This document shows, one piece after another, positions 8,602-20,480 of a stretch of DNA of 64,000 bases; the first letter of the stretch is position 1; every line of letters begins with the position of its first letter. The stretch covers positions 62,001 to 126,000 of the forward strand of contig JARKQJ010000091.1 of NCBI GenBank assembly GCA_029973955.1, read 5' to 3'. The notes under the pieces are model-generated. The model was not told the DNA's origin. It searched no databases and worked only from the letters and a program-made list of their open reading frames with translations. The translations under genes were made by a program, and so were the position numbers. The DNA is from Paludibaculum sp. GTDB lineage: Bacteria > Acidobacteriota > Terriglobia > Bryobacterales > Bryobacteraceae.

Positions 8602-9516
8602 ATGGGCGAAACACTCCTCACGCTCTGCTTTTTCCTCTTCGTCATGGCGACTACCGGCGCCGTTCTGCTCGTCTTTCGCTGGACGGCCGAGCCGCGGCTG
8701 CGCGATGGAACCATCGCCCTGCCGGAGAAGAAAGGACGCGGCACCCTCGCCAGCACCCTGGCTGAGGGCATGTTCGTCCTCGGAGCCATGATCCCCGGAG
8801 ACAAGCGCGGACGGGACCCCTTCCGGACGCGCCTGCAGGCCGCCGGATTTCGCGCCGCCTACGCCTCCTCGATCTTCCAGGGGACGAAGGTCGCCACCGC
8901 ACTGGCGCTGGCGCTCACCCTCGGCTGGATCGGCCTGCTCGACAAGGAGAGCCTCTCGTTGAGCCTGTTGCTCGCCCTGTGCGGCGCAGGCTTCGGCTTC
9001 CTGCTGCCGGATCGCGTCCTGGAAAGCATGGTGCGGCGCCGGACCCGCGAGTTGGAGCGCGCCCTGCCGAATGCCCTGGACCTGCTCGTGCTGGGCGTGG
9101 AGGCCGGACAGTCGCTGGACAGTGCCCTGGCCGACACCAGCCGCGAGCTGCGCAGCGTCTACCCGGAACTGGCCAGCGAGTTCGCCCAGGTGCAGGCTGA
9201 ATCGCGCGCCGGCCGCTCCAAGTCGGAAGTGCTCCATGCGCTCGGCCGGCGCACGCAATCGAAGGAGATCAGAAAGCTGGCCACGGTGCTGGCGGATACG
9301 GAACGCTTCGGCACCAGCCTCGGCCCCGCGCTGCGCACGCACGCCCGCTATCTGCGCATCCGGCGCCGCCTGGAAGCTCAGGAATCGGCCCGGAAGCTGA
9401 GCGCCAAGCTCGTCTTCCCGGTCTTCTTTCTCATCATGCCTTCCGTGTTCATCGTCACGCTGGGCCCCGCGGTGCTCACCTTCTTCGAGTCCATTTCCAC
9501 TTCAATGGGCATCTGA
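8602..9516 (+). CDS. tadC: Type II/IV secretion F-domain inner-membrane protein TadC
   Basis: A 304-residue second platform protein of the Tad pilus, paralogous to TadB. The T2SSF domain is visible as ALPNALDLLVLGVEAGQSLDSAL followed by KEIRKLATVLADTERFGTSL, with C-terminal hydrophobic helices (KLVFPVFFLIMPSVFIVTLGPAVL). No further tad gene follows; the next gene is convergent, two bases away, so the operon ends here. Confidence 0.88.
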   Translation: MGETLLTLCFFLFVMATTGAVLLVFRWTAEPRLRDGTIALPEKKGRGTLASTLAEGMFVLGAMIPGDKRGRDPFRTRLQAAGFRAAYASSIFQGTKVATALALALTLGWIGLLDKESLSLSLLLALCGAGFGFLLPDRVLESMVRRRTRELERALPNALDLLVLGVEAGQSLDSALADTSRELRSVYPELASEFAQVQAESRAGRSKSEVLHALGRRTQSKEIRKLATVLADTERFGTSLGPALRTHARYLRIRRRLEAQESARKLSAKLVFPVFFLIMPSVFIVTLGPAVLTFFESISTSMGI

Positions 9517-9518
9517 GG

Positions 9519-10490
9519 CTAGGGCCAGAGCCGGTCCCATACCATCGCCTCGAACTCGTAGACAGCGCGGAAGCCGAACCGATCATAGAGCCGGATGGCG
9601 TGCTGATTCGAGGCCGTCGCGGTGAGAGAGACCTCCTCGGCGCCGATCCCCGCCAAGGCTACGATGCCCCGCCGCAGCAGTTCATAGCCGGTGCCCAGTC
9701 CGTGCAACTCCTGGGCCAGGCAGATTTGGGCGATGTGTCCCGTCTGCCTGCGGACCATGCTGGACAGGCAGAGCCCGCGCATCTGGCCCATTCCATTCAC
9801 CGCCACCCAGGAGCACTCCGGTGCGAACTGCCCGCAGCCCGGGAACTGCACGATGTTTTGCAGGAAGCGTCTGGCTCCGTGCGCGGTGTGGTACTGGTCG
9901 TTGATTTCGCTGTCGATGTGGCCGGCGTATACCTCGGCGATCAGTTCGGCCGCGTCATTGAGCCACCGCATGGACCACGGCTCAATGCGAATCTGCGAGC
10001 TGCAATCCCAGCGCCGCAGGCCGAGAGCCACCTCCGTCCCACCCAGCATGAAATGGCGCGCGTAGGTGCGGGGGCGCAGTCCGGCCGGCGCCACCTGCGA
10101 TCCTTTGGCCGCCAGATGCATGAGCTGCGCCTCAGCGCGCCGGATCCAGGGATTGCGCCGCAGTTCGCCCAGCGCCGCGGCCAGCAGTGCGTTCTCATTC
10201 TGGGGAGATCGCCAGGCGCCGCGCACGTAGATGTCGCCGACCAGCCCCTTGTGCTCCTCGGTCACCCAGTAGGTGTAGCCCACCACCTCCGCGCCATCCA
10301 TCAGCGCGAAGCCGTCCATGGCCTGCATCGATGCATAGCGCAGCACGAGTTCGGCCGACGCGGTGAAGTCCCAGTGCAGCAGGGCCATCCAGCGTGCCTT
10401 TTCTTCTTCGAGCAGCGGCACCAGCGCCGCCGCTTCCAGTTGGCGCAACGGAACCAGTTCCCCAGCCATCGCCTGCTGCCTGGCAGCCAT
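9519..10490 (-). CDS. Tandem-domain GNAT N-acetyltransferase
   Basis: A 323-residue protein with two GNAT-like halves. The C-terminal half holds the better acetyl-CoA motif, ICLAQELHGLGTGYELLRRGI, followed by the substrate-side pattern TATASNQHAIRLYDRFGFRAVYEF. The N-terminal half (DGAEVVGYTYWV) looks like a degenerate copy. The acetyl acceptor is unknown. It lies 12 bp downstream of the aminotransferase gene on the same strand, so co-transcription is likely. Confidence 0.8.
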   Translation of the reverse strand: MAARQQAMAGELVPLRQLEAAALVPLLEEEKARWMALLHWDFTASAELVLRYASMQAMDGFALMDGAEVVGYTYWVTEEHKGLVGDIYVRGAWRSPQNENALLAAALGELRRNPWIRRAEAQLMHLAAKGSQVAPAGLRPRTYARHFMLGGTEVALGLRRWDCSSQIRIEPWSMRWLNDAAELIAEVYAGHIDSEINDQYHTAHGARRFLQNIVQFPGCGQFAPECSWVAVNGMGQMRGLCLSSMVRRQTGHIAQICLAQELHGLGTGYELLRRGIVALAGIGAEEVSLTATASNQHAIRLYDRFGFRAVYEFEAMVWDRLWP

Positions 10491-10502
10491 AGCCGGATGA
10501 TA

Positions 10503-11699
10503 TCAGGCGCCGCGGTAGTCGCGGAGAAACTGCTTGATCGAGCGCAGCGCCTGCCGTGAGCGGTGATGGTTCTCGATCAGCGCGAAGCGCACGTGGCCGT
10601 CGCCCGCCGGGCCGAAGCCGATGCCCGGCGACACCGCCACCAGCGCCTTTTCCAGCAGCATGCTGGAGAAGTCCAGCGAGCCCACTCCGCGGAACTGCTC
10701 GGGAATCGGCGCCCAGACAAACATGGAGCCCTTGGGCTTCTCCACCGGCCAGCCGGCGGCATTCAGGCCGTCGACCAGCAGGTCGCGCCGCCGCTCATAG
10801 AGGTGGCAGATCTTGTGCACGTCCTCCTCGCAGTCGCGCAGGCCGATGATTGCCGCGATCTGAATCGGCTGGAAATTGCCATAGTCCAGATAGCTCTTGA
10901 TCCGAGCCAATGCCTTGATCATCTTCGGATTGCCCAGGCAGAAGCCCACGCGCCAGCCGGCCATGTTGTAGCTCTTGGTCATCGAGAAGATCTCGACGGC
11001 CACTTCCTTGGCGCCTTCCACCTGCAGGATCGACGGCGCCTTGTAGCCGTCGAAGCACAGGTCGGCGTAGGCGAAGTCGTGCAGCACCATGGTGCCGTGG
11101 AAGCGCGCGATGCGGATGATCTCCTTGAAGAAGTCCAGGTCCACGCAGGTGGTGGTGGGATTGTGCGGGAAGTTCAGCAGGATCAGCTTCGGCGGCTTGA
11201 CGGACTTCCGGTACAGCGCTTCCAGATCGTTCAGATACGCCGCGGGACTCGTGACGGGCAGCGGCACCGCCTGGCCTTCCGCCATGATCACGCCCCACTG
11301 GTGGATCGGGTAGCAGGGCATCGGCGTCACCACCTGATCGCCCGGGCCGATCACGGCGAACATCAGGTGCGCCAGGGCGTCTTTGGCCCCGATCGTGACA
11401 ATGGCTTCGGACTCCGCGTCCAGTTCCACGCCGTAGTTGCGCGCATAGCGTTTCGTGATCTCATGCCGCAGATTCGGGATGCCGCGGGAGACGGAGTAGC
11501 GGTGGTTCTTCGGGTTTCGTGCGGCTTCGGCCAGCTTGCCGACGATGGAGCGGGGCGTGGCTCCGTCCGGATTGCCCATGCCGAAATCCACGACGTCGTA
11601 CTGCGCGGCGCGCAGCTTTGCTTTCATCTCATTGACGACGGCGAAGACATACGGAGGCAACTTGGAGATCCGATAGAACTCTTCAGGCAATGAACCCAT
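10503..11699 (-). CDS. alaC: Class I/II PLP-dependent aminotransferase, AlaC-like
   Basis: A 398-residue fold-type I aminotransferase. Lys242 in SMTKSYNMAGWRVGF is the Schiff-base lysine; NFPHNPTTT, HDFAYADLCFDG and the N-terminal FGMGNPDGATP are characteristic of the alanine transaminase AlaC/LL-diaminopimelate aminotransferase group. The expected reaction is glutamate-pyruvate transamination, but substrate assignment within this group by sequence alone is not secure. The gene is divergent from the selenocysteine rhodanese gene; start codons are under 30 bp apart. Confidence 0.85.
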   Translation of the reverse strand: MGSLPEEFYRISKLPPYVFAVVNEMKAKLRAAQYDVVDFGMGNPDGATPRSIVGKLAEAARNPKNHRYSVSRGIPNLRHEITKRYARNYGVELDAESEAIVTIGAKDALAHLMFAVIGPGDQVVTPMPCYPIHQWGVIMAEGQAVPLPVTSPAAYLNDLEALYRKSVKPPKLILLNFPHNPTTTCVDLDFFKEIIRIARFHGTMVLHDFAYADLCFDGYKAPSILQVEGAKEVAVEIFSMTKSYNMAGWRVGFCLGNPKMIKALARIKSYLDYGNFQPIQIAAIIGLRDCEEDVHKICHLYERRRDLLVDGLNAAGWPVEKPKGSMFVWAPIPEQFRGVGSLDFSSMLLEKALVAVSPGIGFGPAGDGHVRFALIENHHRSRQALRSIKQFLRDYRGA

Positions 11700-11723
11700 C
11701 TCTTCATGCTACACTGCCGAATC

Positions 11724-12125
11724 ATGAGAGCCTATTGCTGGGCGTGTGTTCTCACAGGTTTGCTGGCCTTCGGCCTGGCCTGCGGACAGAACACCAAAGC
11801 GCCCAAAGAGATTGATTACGATGAGCTTTCCAAGCTCATGGAACAGCCCGGGAAAGTCTACTTTCTCGACGTGCGCGAGCCCTACGAAATCGAAAAGCTC
11901 GGCTCGGTGAAGGGATATGTGAACATCCCCATGAGCCAGTTGGCCGCGCGCCTCAACGAGATCCCCAAAGACAAGCTCATCGTCACCCTTTGAAGCCAGG
12001 GTGGACGGGCCGCCCGTGCGGCGGCCATTCTCGAGGAGAAGGGCTTCAAGACCCTCGGCTCCTGTGGGCTGGAAAAGATGAAGAGCAAGAGCGGCGGCAA
12101 GCTGCCGGAAGGCAAGAGAAAGTAG
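11724..12125 (+). CDS. Selenocysteine-containing rhodanese-like protein (UGA recoded)
   Basis: A 133-residue protein if the in-frame TGA at 11991-11993 is read as selenocysteine (residue 90). Upstream of TGA is a hydrophobic export segment (CVLTGLLAFGLACG; the Cys is in a poor lipobox) and a rhodanese first half (VYFLDVREPYEIEKLGSVKGYVNIPMSQL). Downstream the same frame continues with SQGGRAARAAAILEEKGFKTL, exactly what follows the active-site Cys in rhodaneses, and stops at TAG 12123. The Sec therefore replaces the catalytic cysteine. A SECIS-like hairpin starts 14 nt after the TGA. Stopping at TGA would delete the active site. The substrate is unknown; persulfide or perselenide chemistry is the family expectation. 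ATG 11706 is an alternative start. Confidence 0.88.
12008..12026 (+). promoter_or_regulatory. Bacterial SECIS element of the rhodanese selenoprotein
   Basis: A perfect 7-bp stem GGCCGCC/GGCGGCC closes a 5-nt loop CGTGC. The loop begins 22 nt after the TGA and has G at its second position; both features fit the published bacterial SECIS pattern (a small apical loop with an early G, roughly 16-37 nt from UGA). Such hairpins recruit SelB to insert selenocysteine. Confidence 0.75.
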
Positions 12126-12131
12126 GAGCGC

Positions 12132-12788
12132 TTGGCCAGATTCATCCCGCTGCATTTTGAGAGGCTGGCGCCCGGCGAGCAGGCCGCGCGCGTGGAGGAG
12201 TTTGCCGCGCGCATGGCCGCGCGCCGCTCCGTGCGCGCCTTCAGCGCGGAACCCGTGCCTCTCGATCTGATCGAAGCCGCCGTCCGCGCCGCCGCCTCCG
12301 CCCCCTCGGGGGCCAATCAGCAGCCCTGGACGTTCGTCGCCGTCGGCGATCCCGAAACCAAGCGCCGCATCCGCCAGGCCGCCGAGGCCGAGGAGAAGCT
12401 CAACTACGAAAAGCGCATGCCCGAAGAGTGGCTGGAAGAGATCGAACCCTTTGGCACGGATTGGCGCAAGCCGTTCCTCGAAACCGCCCCCTGGCTCATC
12501 GCCGTCTTCCGCCAGGACTATGCGCTCGAGGGCGAAAGCAAGCGCAAGCACTACTACGTGCAGGAGTCCGTCGGCATCGCCACCGGCCTGCTGCTGGCCG
12601 CGCTGCACCAGGCCGGGCTCGCCACGCTGGTGCACACGCCCAGCCCCATGGGCTTCCTTGCTGAGATTCTGGAACGGCCGAAGAACGAGAAGCCGTTCCT
12701 GCTCATCCCCGTGGGCTACCCCGCGCCCGGCGCGGAAGTGCCGGACATCGAGAAGAAACCTCTCGAGGCGGTGTTGAAAGTCCGCTAG
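12132..12788 (+). CDS. Nitroreductase family protein, iodotyrosine dehalogenase-like
   Basis: A 218-residue FMN-dependent nitroreductase-fold protein. RRSVRAFSAEPVPLDLIEAAVRAA and ASAPSGANQQPWTFVAVG are the FMN-binding signatures; HYYVQESVGIATGLLLAALHQAGL and THTPSPM-type text (here VHTPSPMGFLAEIL) match the subgroup that includes iodotyrosine deiodinase. The start is a TTG six bases after the rhodanese stop, so it is likely in the same transcript. It converges with the YpdA gene with a 4-bp overlap. The natural substrate is not known. Confidence 0.82.
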   Translation: MARFIPLHFERLAPGEQAARVEEFAARMAARRSVRAFSAEPVPLDLIEAAVRAAASAPSGANQQPWTFVAVGDPETKRRIRQAAEAEEKLNYEKRMPEEWLEEIEPFGTDWRKPFLETAPWLIAVFRQDYALEGESKRKHYYVQESVGIATGLLLAALHQAGLATLVHTPSPMGFLAEILERPKNEKPFLLIPVGYPAPGAEVPDIEKKPLEAVLKVR

Positions 12789-13765
12789 GCTTTCTTGATC
12801 GAAGCCGCGATCGCCTCCGCGATTTGTGCTCCGTGAAAGCGCCCATTCTCGATGAAGATCTCGTTGGTGTGCATGCCGGCCACCAGTACGCCCGCCAGAT
12901 AGACGCCCTTCCGCTCGCTCTCCAGCGTCTGCGCGTCCAGCCGCGGCCGGCCCGTCTCCGCGTCGAACTCGATGCCGTGCGCGGCCAGGAACTCCGTGTC
13001 CGGATGGTAGCCCGTCATGGCGAAGACGAAGTCGTTGCGGATCGTCTTCTCGCCCTCCGGCGTCGCGATGGTGACCGTGGTCTCCTCGATCCGCGTCAGG
13101 CTGCTCTCGAAGAACGCCTGCACTTCGCCCGCCTTGATGCGGTTCTCGATGTTCGGCAGAATCCAGTACTTGATCCGCTGCGAGAGCTGCGGCTTGCGGT
13201 GTACCAGCGTCACGCGCGCGCCGGCCCAATGCAGCTCCAGCGCGGCGATGGCGGCCGAGTTCTTCCCGCCCACCACCACCACGTCATGGTTGAAGTAAGG
13301 GTGGGCCTCTTTGTAGTAGTGGATCACCTTCGGCAGTTGCTCGCCCGGCACATTCAGCAGATTCGGCCGGTCGTAGTAGCCCGTGGCCAGAATCACCTTG
13401 CGCGCCTCGTAGACGTGTGCCGTGCCGTAGCGGTCCTCCGTCCGCACCTGGAAATGCCCGTCTTCGCCCTCGAAGCCGGTCACCCGTTCGTACTGGTAAA
13501 CCTCCAGCCCGTAGTGGTCCGCCACGCGCCGGTAATACTTTAGCGCCTCTCCGCGCACGGGCTTCTCGCCCAGGCTGGTCATCGGAATGTCGCCGATCTC
13601 CAGCAACTCCGGCGTGGTGAAGAACACCATGTTCGTCGGGTAGTGGTAGAGCGAGTTGGTCAGGCAGCCCTTCTCGATGAGAATGGCCTTCAGCCCGCGC
13701 CTCTTGAGTTCGATGCCGCAGGCCAGGCCGGTCGGGCCGGCGCCGACAATCACGGCGTCGAGCAC
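12785..13765 (-). CDS. YpdA family FAD/NAD(P)-dependent disulfide reductase-like protein
   Basis: A 326-residue flavoprotein with two dinucleotide-binding motifs: VIVGAGPTGLACGIELKRRG at the N terminus (FAD) and VVVVGGKNSAAIAALELHWAG mid-protein (NADPH). The text matches the YpdA family, whose characterised members reduce bacillithiol disulfide. Whether this organism makes bacillithiol is not shown here. The GTG at 13765 lies two bases after the alaS stop; longer reading frames upstream only run antisense to alaS. Confidence 0.82.
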   Translation of the reverse strand: MLDAVIVGAGPTGLACGIELKRRGLKAILIEKGCLTNSLYHYPTNMVFFTTPELLEIGDIPMTSLGEKPVRGEALKYYRRVADHYGLEVYQYERVTGFEGEDGHFQVRTEDRYGTAHVYEARKVILATGYYDRPNLLNVPGEQLPKVIHYYKEAHPYFNHDVVVVGGKNSAAIAALELHWAGARVTLVHRKPQLSQRIKYWILPNIENRIKAGEVQAFFESSLTRIEETTVTIATPEGEKTIRNDFVFAMTGYHPDTEFLAAHGIEFDAETGRPRLDAQTLESERKGVYLAGVLVAGMHTNEIFIENGRFHGAQIAEAIAASIKKA

Positions 13766-13767
13766 GG

Positions 13768-16410
<2,643 letters not shown>

Positions 16411-16492
16411 GTTCTCTATTTTCGCACAGCCATCCGGGCGCCAAGTGTCCGGAAAGCCCGTAAAATGTGGCGATTGAAGAGCCTGTAGACGC

Positions 16493-16522
16493 AAAAACGG
16501 CGGAGCCGGTGGGCTCCGCCGT
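16493..16522 (-). terminator. Rho-independent terminator for the TonB-dependent receptor gene
   Basis: A perfect 11-bp stem ACGGCGGAGCC/GGCTCCGCCGT with a 4-nt loop spans 16497-16522; on the minus strand it ends in five T. It sits about 30 bp beyond the receptor stop codon. Confidence 0.85.
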
Positions 16523-16549
16523 CTTCCTGAAGCTTGCGCTTGCGCCTAG

Positions 16550-19500
16550 TCAGAAGTCGTAGCGCAGGCCGAACTGCATCACGCGCGGCTTGGACAGCGT
16601 ATCGCTGTAGCGGCCGAACGTGCCGGCGGCGCTGATGTCGAGCGAGGCGCTGTCCGCGTCGAAACGCGTCGTGTTCGTGAGGTTGAAGGTCTCCCAGCGG
16701 AACGTCAGCGTGTGCTTTTCGTTGTACGGCAGGTAGAACTTCTTCGCCACGTTGGTGTCGATGTTGAAGACGCCCTCGCCGCGCAGGCCGTTGCGCGTGC
16801 CGACTCCGCCCGGATTCTCGTAAGTGAACGCCTCGGAGGCGCGCACCGCGTCCACGAACATGCCGGGTCCGGAGTCGCCGTTCGGGTCCACCATGTTCTT
16901 CACCGTCTTGGTCTCTACCGCCGTGCCGGTCCAGCGTGCCCAGATGTTGTTGTTCCAGTTCGTCGGCCACAGGCCCGTCTCATAGACGCTGATCGGGAAG
17001 CCCGAAGACCAGCGCCACATGCCCGAGAGCTGCCAGCCGCCGATAATCGCGTTGGCCCAGCCCGGAACGGAAGTGCCGAACTTCTTGCCCTTGCCGAACG
17101 GCAGTCCGTAGACGCCCTGCATCGAGAAAAGATGCTGGTTGTCGTAGTCGGAGACGCCCTTCATCAGGCCGGGCTGCCACGGGTTCCACAGAACGCCCGT
17201 CGACGAGCCCACGCGTTCCACGTTCGAGCGCAGGTCGATGGACTTGCCGAACGTGTAGTTCACGTCGAACGTGTCGCCGTTCGAGAACCGCTTGCGGGCA
17301 TTGAATTGCGCCGCATGGTAGCTGCCGCCGCCCACGGAACTGAACACCGACAGGTAGCTGAACTGCGGGTGATAGAACGAATACGCGCCCAGATCCGAAC
17401 AACGGTTCAGCGCCGCGCAGTTGCCCTGGCCGGCGCCCGTGTCGAGCTGATACAACGCATACGTCCAGTCGTACTGGTTGAGGCGGTAGCGGTTGTAGAC
17501 CACCTGCGTGGCCGACATCGTCGGCGTGGCTGCCTTCGAGTACAGGTTCTCCCAATATGGGATCTTCTGCACGCCGGCCACCGGCACGCCGGCGTTCACC
17601 TGGTCGGCCAGCAGGCCGGCCGCCTGGAAGTAAGTCATTCCGCTCTTGGGGTCCTTCAGGTCCGTCGGCATCGCCGCGTCGCGGCGCACCAGCGAACGGC
17701 GCGAAAGCCGGCCCACATAGGAGCCCTGGATGAACCAGCCGCCGTTGAACTCGCGGCCGTAAGAGAAGTTCAGGTTCATGCTGTACGGCGCCTTCAGCGT
17801 ATCGTCCAGGCCGTTCGTGATGGCGAACAGGTCAGGATAAGTGGCCGGGAACGTCGCCGCCGGGGCGGAAGGCAGAATGCCGTTCGGAATCTGCGTGATG
17901 CCCGTATAGCGCGGCGCGGTGGCGATGGTCAGCGTCGCCGCTGGATTGGTCAGCGAGTTGGAAAGGCCGAACGCCGTCGCGTCATACGACCGCATCAGCG
18001 ACGAACCGAACAGGTCGTAGTACATGCCCCAGCCCAACCGGATCGACGTCTTGCCCGGGCCGCCGAAGAACGCCCGCGCCATCGAATCCGTGCCCTGCGG
18101 CGAGTAGGCCAGCGAGATTCGCGGAGCGAAGTTGTCCTTGTGATACGGGTACAGCGGACGCCCGCCCTGGTCGCGCGGGATGAACGAAATGCGGCCCGCT
18201 TCCATCTGGCTCCTGCCCTGCTGGGCCAGCCCGCCGCGCATGTCGAACCAGTCCCCGATCGGGATGTTGGGCGACACCTGCTGCCCGTTGGCTTCGTTGA
18301 TCGGAGGCATCAGCGACCAGCGCAGGCCAGCCGTCATCGTCACCGAACGGCTCAGCCGCCACGTATCCTGCACGTAGAACTCGTACTCCTGGTTCCTGAA
18401 GTTGCGGGACACCGGAGCGCCATTGGCCAGCACCGTGCCGTCCACCAGGTAGTTGTACTGCGCGTTGCCCTGCGTCACCAGGCCCATCACGTCCGCCATC
18501 GCGTAGCGGAACAGTGTGATCTGGCTCGACGCCATGTCCGGGAACGGAGCGTTCAGGTCAGCCCCCGAATTCACCAGCCACGACGCGTTCGCCACCGCCC
18601 CGTGATAGGAGCTGGTGTAGTTGTCGCGCCTATTCTGGCTGAGGCGGACCACCGCGCCGAACTGCACCGTGTGGTTGCCGTAGATCCAGTTCATGTCTTC
18701 GGCGAAAGTGTGCACCGGGATGATCGACTTCGTACTGCGCGTCAGCCCCAGGTAAGGGTTCATGCCGCGCAGCTCCACCGCCGACCAGTTGTTGATGCCC
18801 GACGTCTCGCCGCCCTGCCGCGTCAGGCCGTACCGGAAGTTCGAAATCAAAGTCGGCTTGAGCACGCTCGTCAGACCCGTGCCGAAGCCCTTGTTGTTCT
18901 TCAGCACCACCGAGTTCGCCGGCTGGCCCGGAAACTGCGGCATGCCCTGTTCGTTGTCGTTCTGCAGATTCCCGCGGAAAAACACCGTGTGCTTGCTCTG
19001 GCTGTCCAGCACGTAATCCATCTTTGCGATGTAGGTGTTCCACCGCAGCGGCGTCGGCGCCGTGAAGCGGTAGCCCTGGAAGTTCAGGCCGTCGCCCACC
19101 GCGAGCTCGTTGGGCACGGGATACTTCTGCATGTCGGCCAGCGCCGCCGCGTTCGTGCCGCGCGGGTCCAGCTTCGACGCGATTTCGACCGGCGTCACCT
19201 CCGCCACCGTGCCGTTCGTGCGCCGGTAGGAAACGATGCCCTGCCTCAGCTTCATCGACGGAACATCCCGCAGCTCCTGCCCATCCTTGGCGTCGCGGCG
19301 CCCCTCCCAGTTGCCGAACAGAAACAGCTTGTTCTTGATGATCGGCCCGCCCAGCGAACCGCCGTAGATGTTGCGGATCAGCTTCTGCCGCTCCACGCCT
19401 GCCTTGTTCAGGAAGAAATCGTTCGCCGTCGTCAGCGTGTTGCGGTGATACCAGTACACGCCGCCGTGCAGCTCATTGGTGCCGCTCTTCGTCACCAGCG

Positions 19501-20200
19501 CTACCTGCGCGCCCGAGGAGCGCCCCTGCTCCGCGCCGGCGTTCGACGTCGTCACGCGGAACTCCTGCACCGCGTCCGGCGTCATGCGTAGAACCGACGT
19601 AAATGCCTGCCGGTCCATCTGGTCGTTCACGTCCACGCCGTCCAGCGTCACGTTCGCCTGGTCGCTCTTGCCGCCGTTCACCACGCCGTTGCGCGAGCTG
19701 CTGTCTTCGTCATTCGTGAACACCACGCCCGGCTGCAGCGCCAGCAAGCCCACAATGTTGCGCGCGTTCAGCGGCAACTGCACAATCGGCTTGTTCGAAA
19801 TCGCATTGCCCAGCGACGCGTCCACCGTGTTGAGCTGCTCCACGTCCGCCGTCACGGCGACCGTTTCGGTCACTTGCCCAACTTCCAGCTTCACGTTCAC
19901 CGTCGCCGGATTGTTTACCAGCAACTGCACGTTGTTCACGGTCGATGTGCGGAATCCGTTCGCCTTCACCAGCATCCGGTATGGACCCGGCGCCACCTGG
20001 AAGAACCCGTAAGTGCCGTTCGCATCCGCGTTGGTCGCGCGCTTGACGCCGGTCGCCGTGTTCTCGAGCTCGACGCTTGCGTTGGGGATCACGCCACCCG
20101 ATGGATCGGTGACGATGCCGCTGACTTGAGTGGTCGCCTGCGCCCAGACTGACAGGTGCATGACGAAAAGTAAGAGACTGGCGGTCAATAATCTTCTCAT
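16550..20200 (-). CDS. Oar-like TonB-dependent receptor with CarboxypepD_reg domain
   Basis: A 1216-residue outer-membrane protein. It has a signal peptide (MRRLLTASLLLFVMHLSVWAQA), an N-terminal carboxypeptidase regulatory-like beta domain (QVSGIVTDPSGGVIPNASVELENTATG), a plug region (RNIVGLLALQPGV, VTLDGVDVNDQ) and a long beta barrel ending VMQFGLRYDF with a terminal Phe, as for BAM substrates. This architecture is strongly expanded in Acidobacteriota, where many members are linked to polymer uptake, but no substrate is indicated here. A promoter lies upstream and a terminator downstream, so it is probably monocistronic. Confidence 0.9.
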   Translation of the reverse strand: MRRLLTASLLLFVMHLSVWAQATTQVSGIVTDPSGGVIPNASVELENTATGVKRATNADANGTYGFFQVAPGPYRMLVKANGFRTSTVNNVQLLVNNPATVNVKLEVGQVTETVAVTADVEQLNTVDASLGNAISNKPIVQLPLNARNIVGLLALQPGVVFTNDEDSSSRNGVVNGGKSDQANVTLDGVDVNDQMDRQAFTSVLRMTPDAVQEFRVTTSNAGAEQGRSSGAQVALVTKSGTNELHGGVYWYHRNTLTTANDFFLNKAGVERQKLIRNIYGGSLGGPIIKNKLFLFGNWEGRRDAKDGQELRDVPSMKLRQGIVSYRRTNGTVAEVTPVEIASKLDPRGTNAAALADMQKYPVPNELAVGDGLNFQGYRFTAPTPLRWNTYIAKMDYVLDSQSKHTVFFRGNLQNDNEQGMPQFPGQPANSVVLKNNKGFGTGLTSVLKPTLISNFRYGLTRQGGETSGINNWSAVELRGMNPYLGLTRSTKSIIPVHTFAEDMNWIYGNHTVQFGAVVRLSQNRRDNYTSSYHGAVANASWLVNSGADLNAPFPDMASSQITLFRYAMADVMGLVTQGNAQYNYLVDGTVLANGAPVSRNFRNQEYEFYVQDTWRLSRSVTMTAGLRWSLMPPINEANGQQVSPNIPIGDWFDMRGGLAQQGRSQMEAGRISFIPRDQGGRPLYPYHKDNFAPRISLAYSPQGTDSMARAFFGGPGKTSIRLGWGMYYDLFGSSLMRSYDATAFGLSNSLTNPAATLTIATAPRYTGITQIPNGILPSAPAATFPATYPDLFAITNGLDDTLKAPYSMNLNFSYGREFNGGWFIQGSYVGRLSRRSLVRRDAAMPTDLKDPKSGMTYFQAAGLLADQVNAGVPVAGVQKIPYWENLYSKAATPTMSATQVVYNRYRLNQYDWTYALYQLDTGAGQGNCAALNRCSDLGAYSFYHPQFSYLSVFSSVGGGSYHAAQFNARKRFSNGDTFDVNYTFGKSIDLRSNVERVGSSTGVLWNPWQPGLMKGVSDYDNQHLFSMQGVYGLPFGKGKKFGTSVPGWANAIIGGWQLSGMWRWSSGFPISVYETGLWPTNWNNNIWARWTGTAVETKTVKNMVDPNGDSGPGMFVDAVRASEAFTYENPGGVGTRNGLRGEGVFNIDTNVAKKFYLPYNEKHTLTFRWETFNLTNTTRFDADSASLDISAAGTFGRYSDTLSKPRVMQFGLRYDF

Positions 20201-20404
20201 TCTTTCTCCCGAAGCGGGCCAAATGGCCTCGCAAAATACACGTTCGGCCGCATCGCCGGCGGTGCCCGGCCGCAGCCTGACCTTTATGCCTGTAAGGACA
20301 CGATCGCGGTGTTCCTATTGATTGTCGGTGTGGAGCAGCAGGCGGGCGAACAAGAACCGCAAGCTGCCCAGGCAGAAACACCAGACCCCAGAAGTTCTAT
20401 ATAA

Positions 20405-20434
20405 GTTATAGCGATCTAGAGATAGGGGAGTCAA
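20405..20434 (-). promoter_or_regulatory. Sigma-70-type promoter upstream of the TonB-dependent receptor
   Basis: On the minus strand there is TTGACT at 20434-20429, an 18-bp spacer and TATAAC at 20410-20405. This leaves a leader of about 200 nt before the ATG at 20200. No other gene or element is seen in the 280-bp gap between the receptor and pyrF. Confidence 0.55.
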
Positions 20435-20480
20435 TCAGATTCTGTTATGGCGGAGATTCGGTGCTTCGATGCCGGCCGGC

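Noticed and set aside
16712..19591. 959-codon plus-strand open frame opposite the TonB receptor
   Set aside because: Arg/His-rich shadow of a well-supported receptor gene; no signal or motif of its own.
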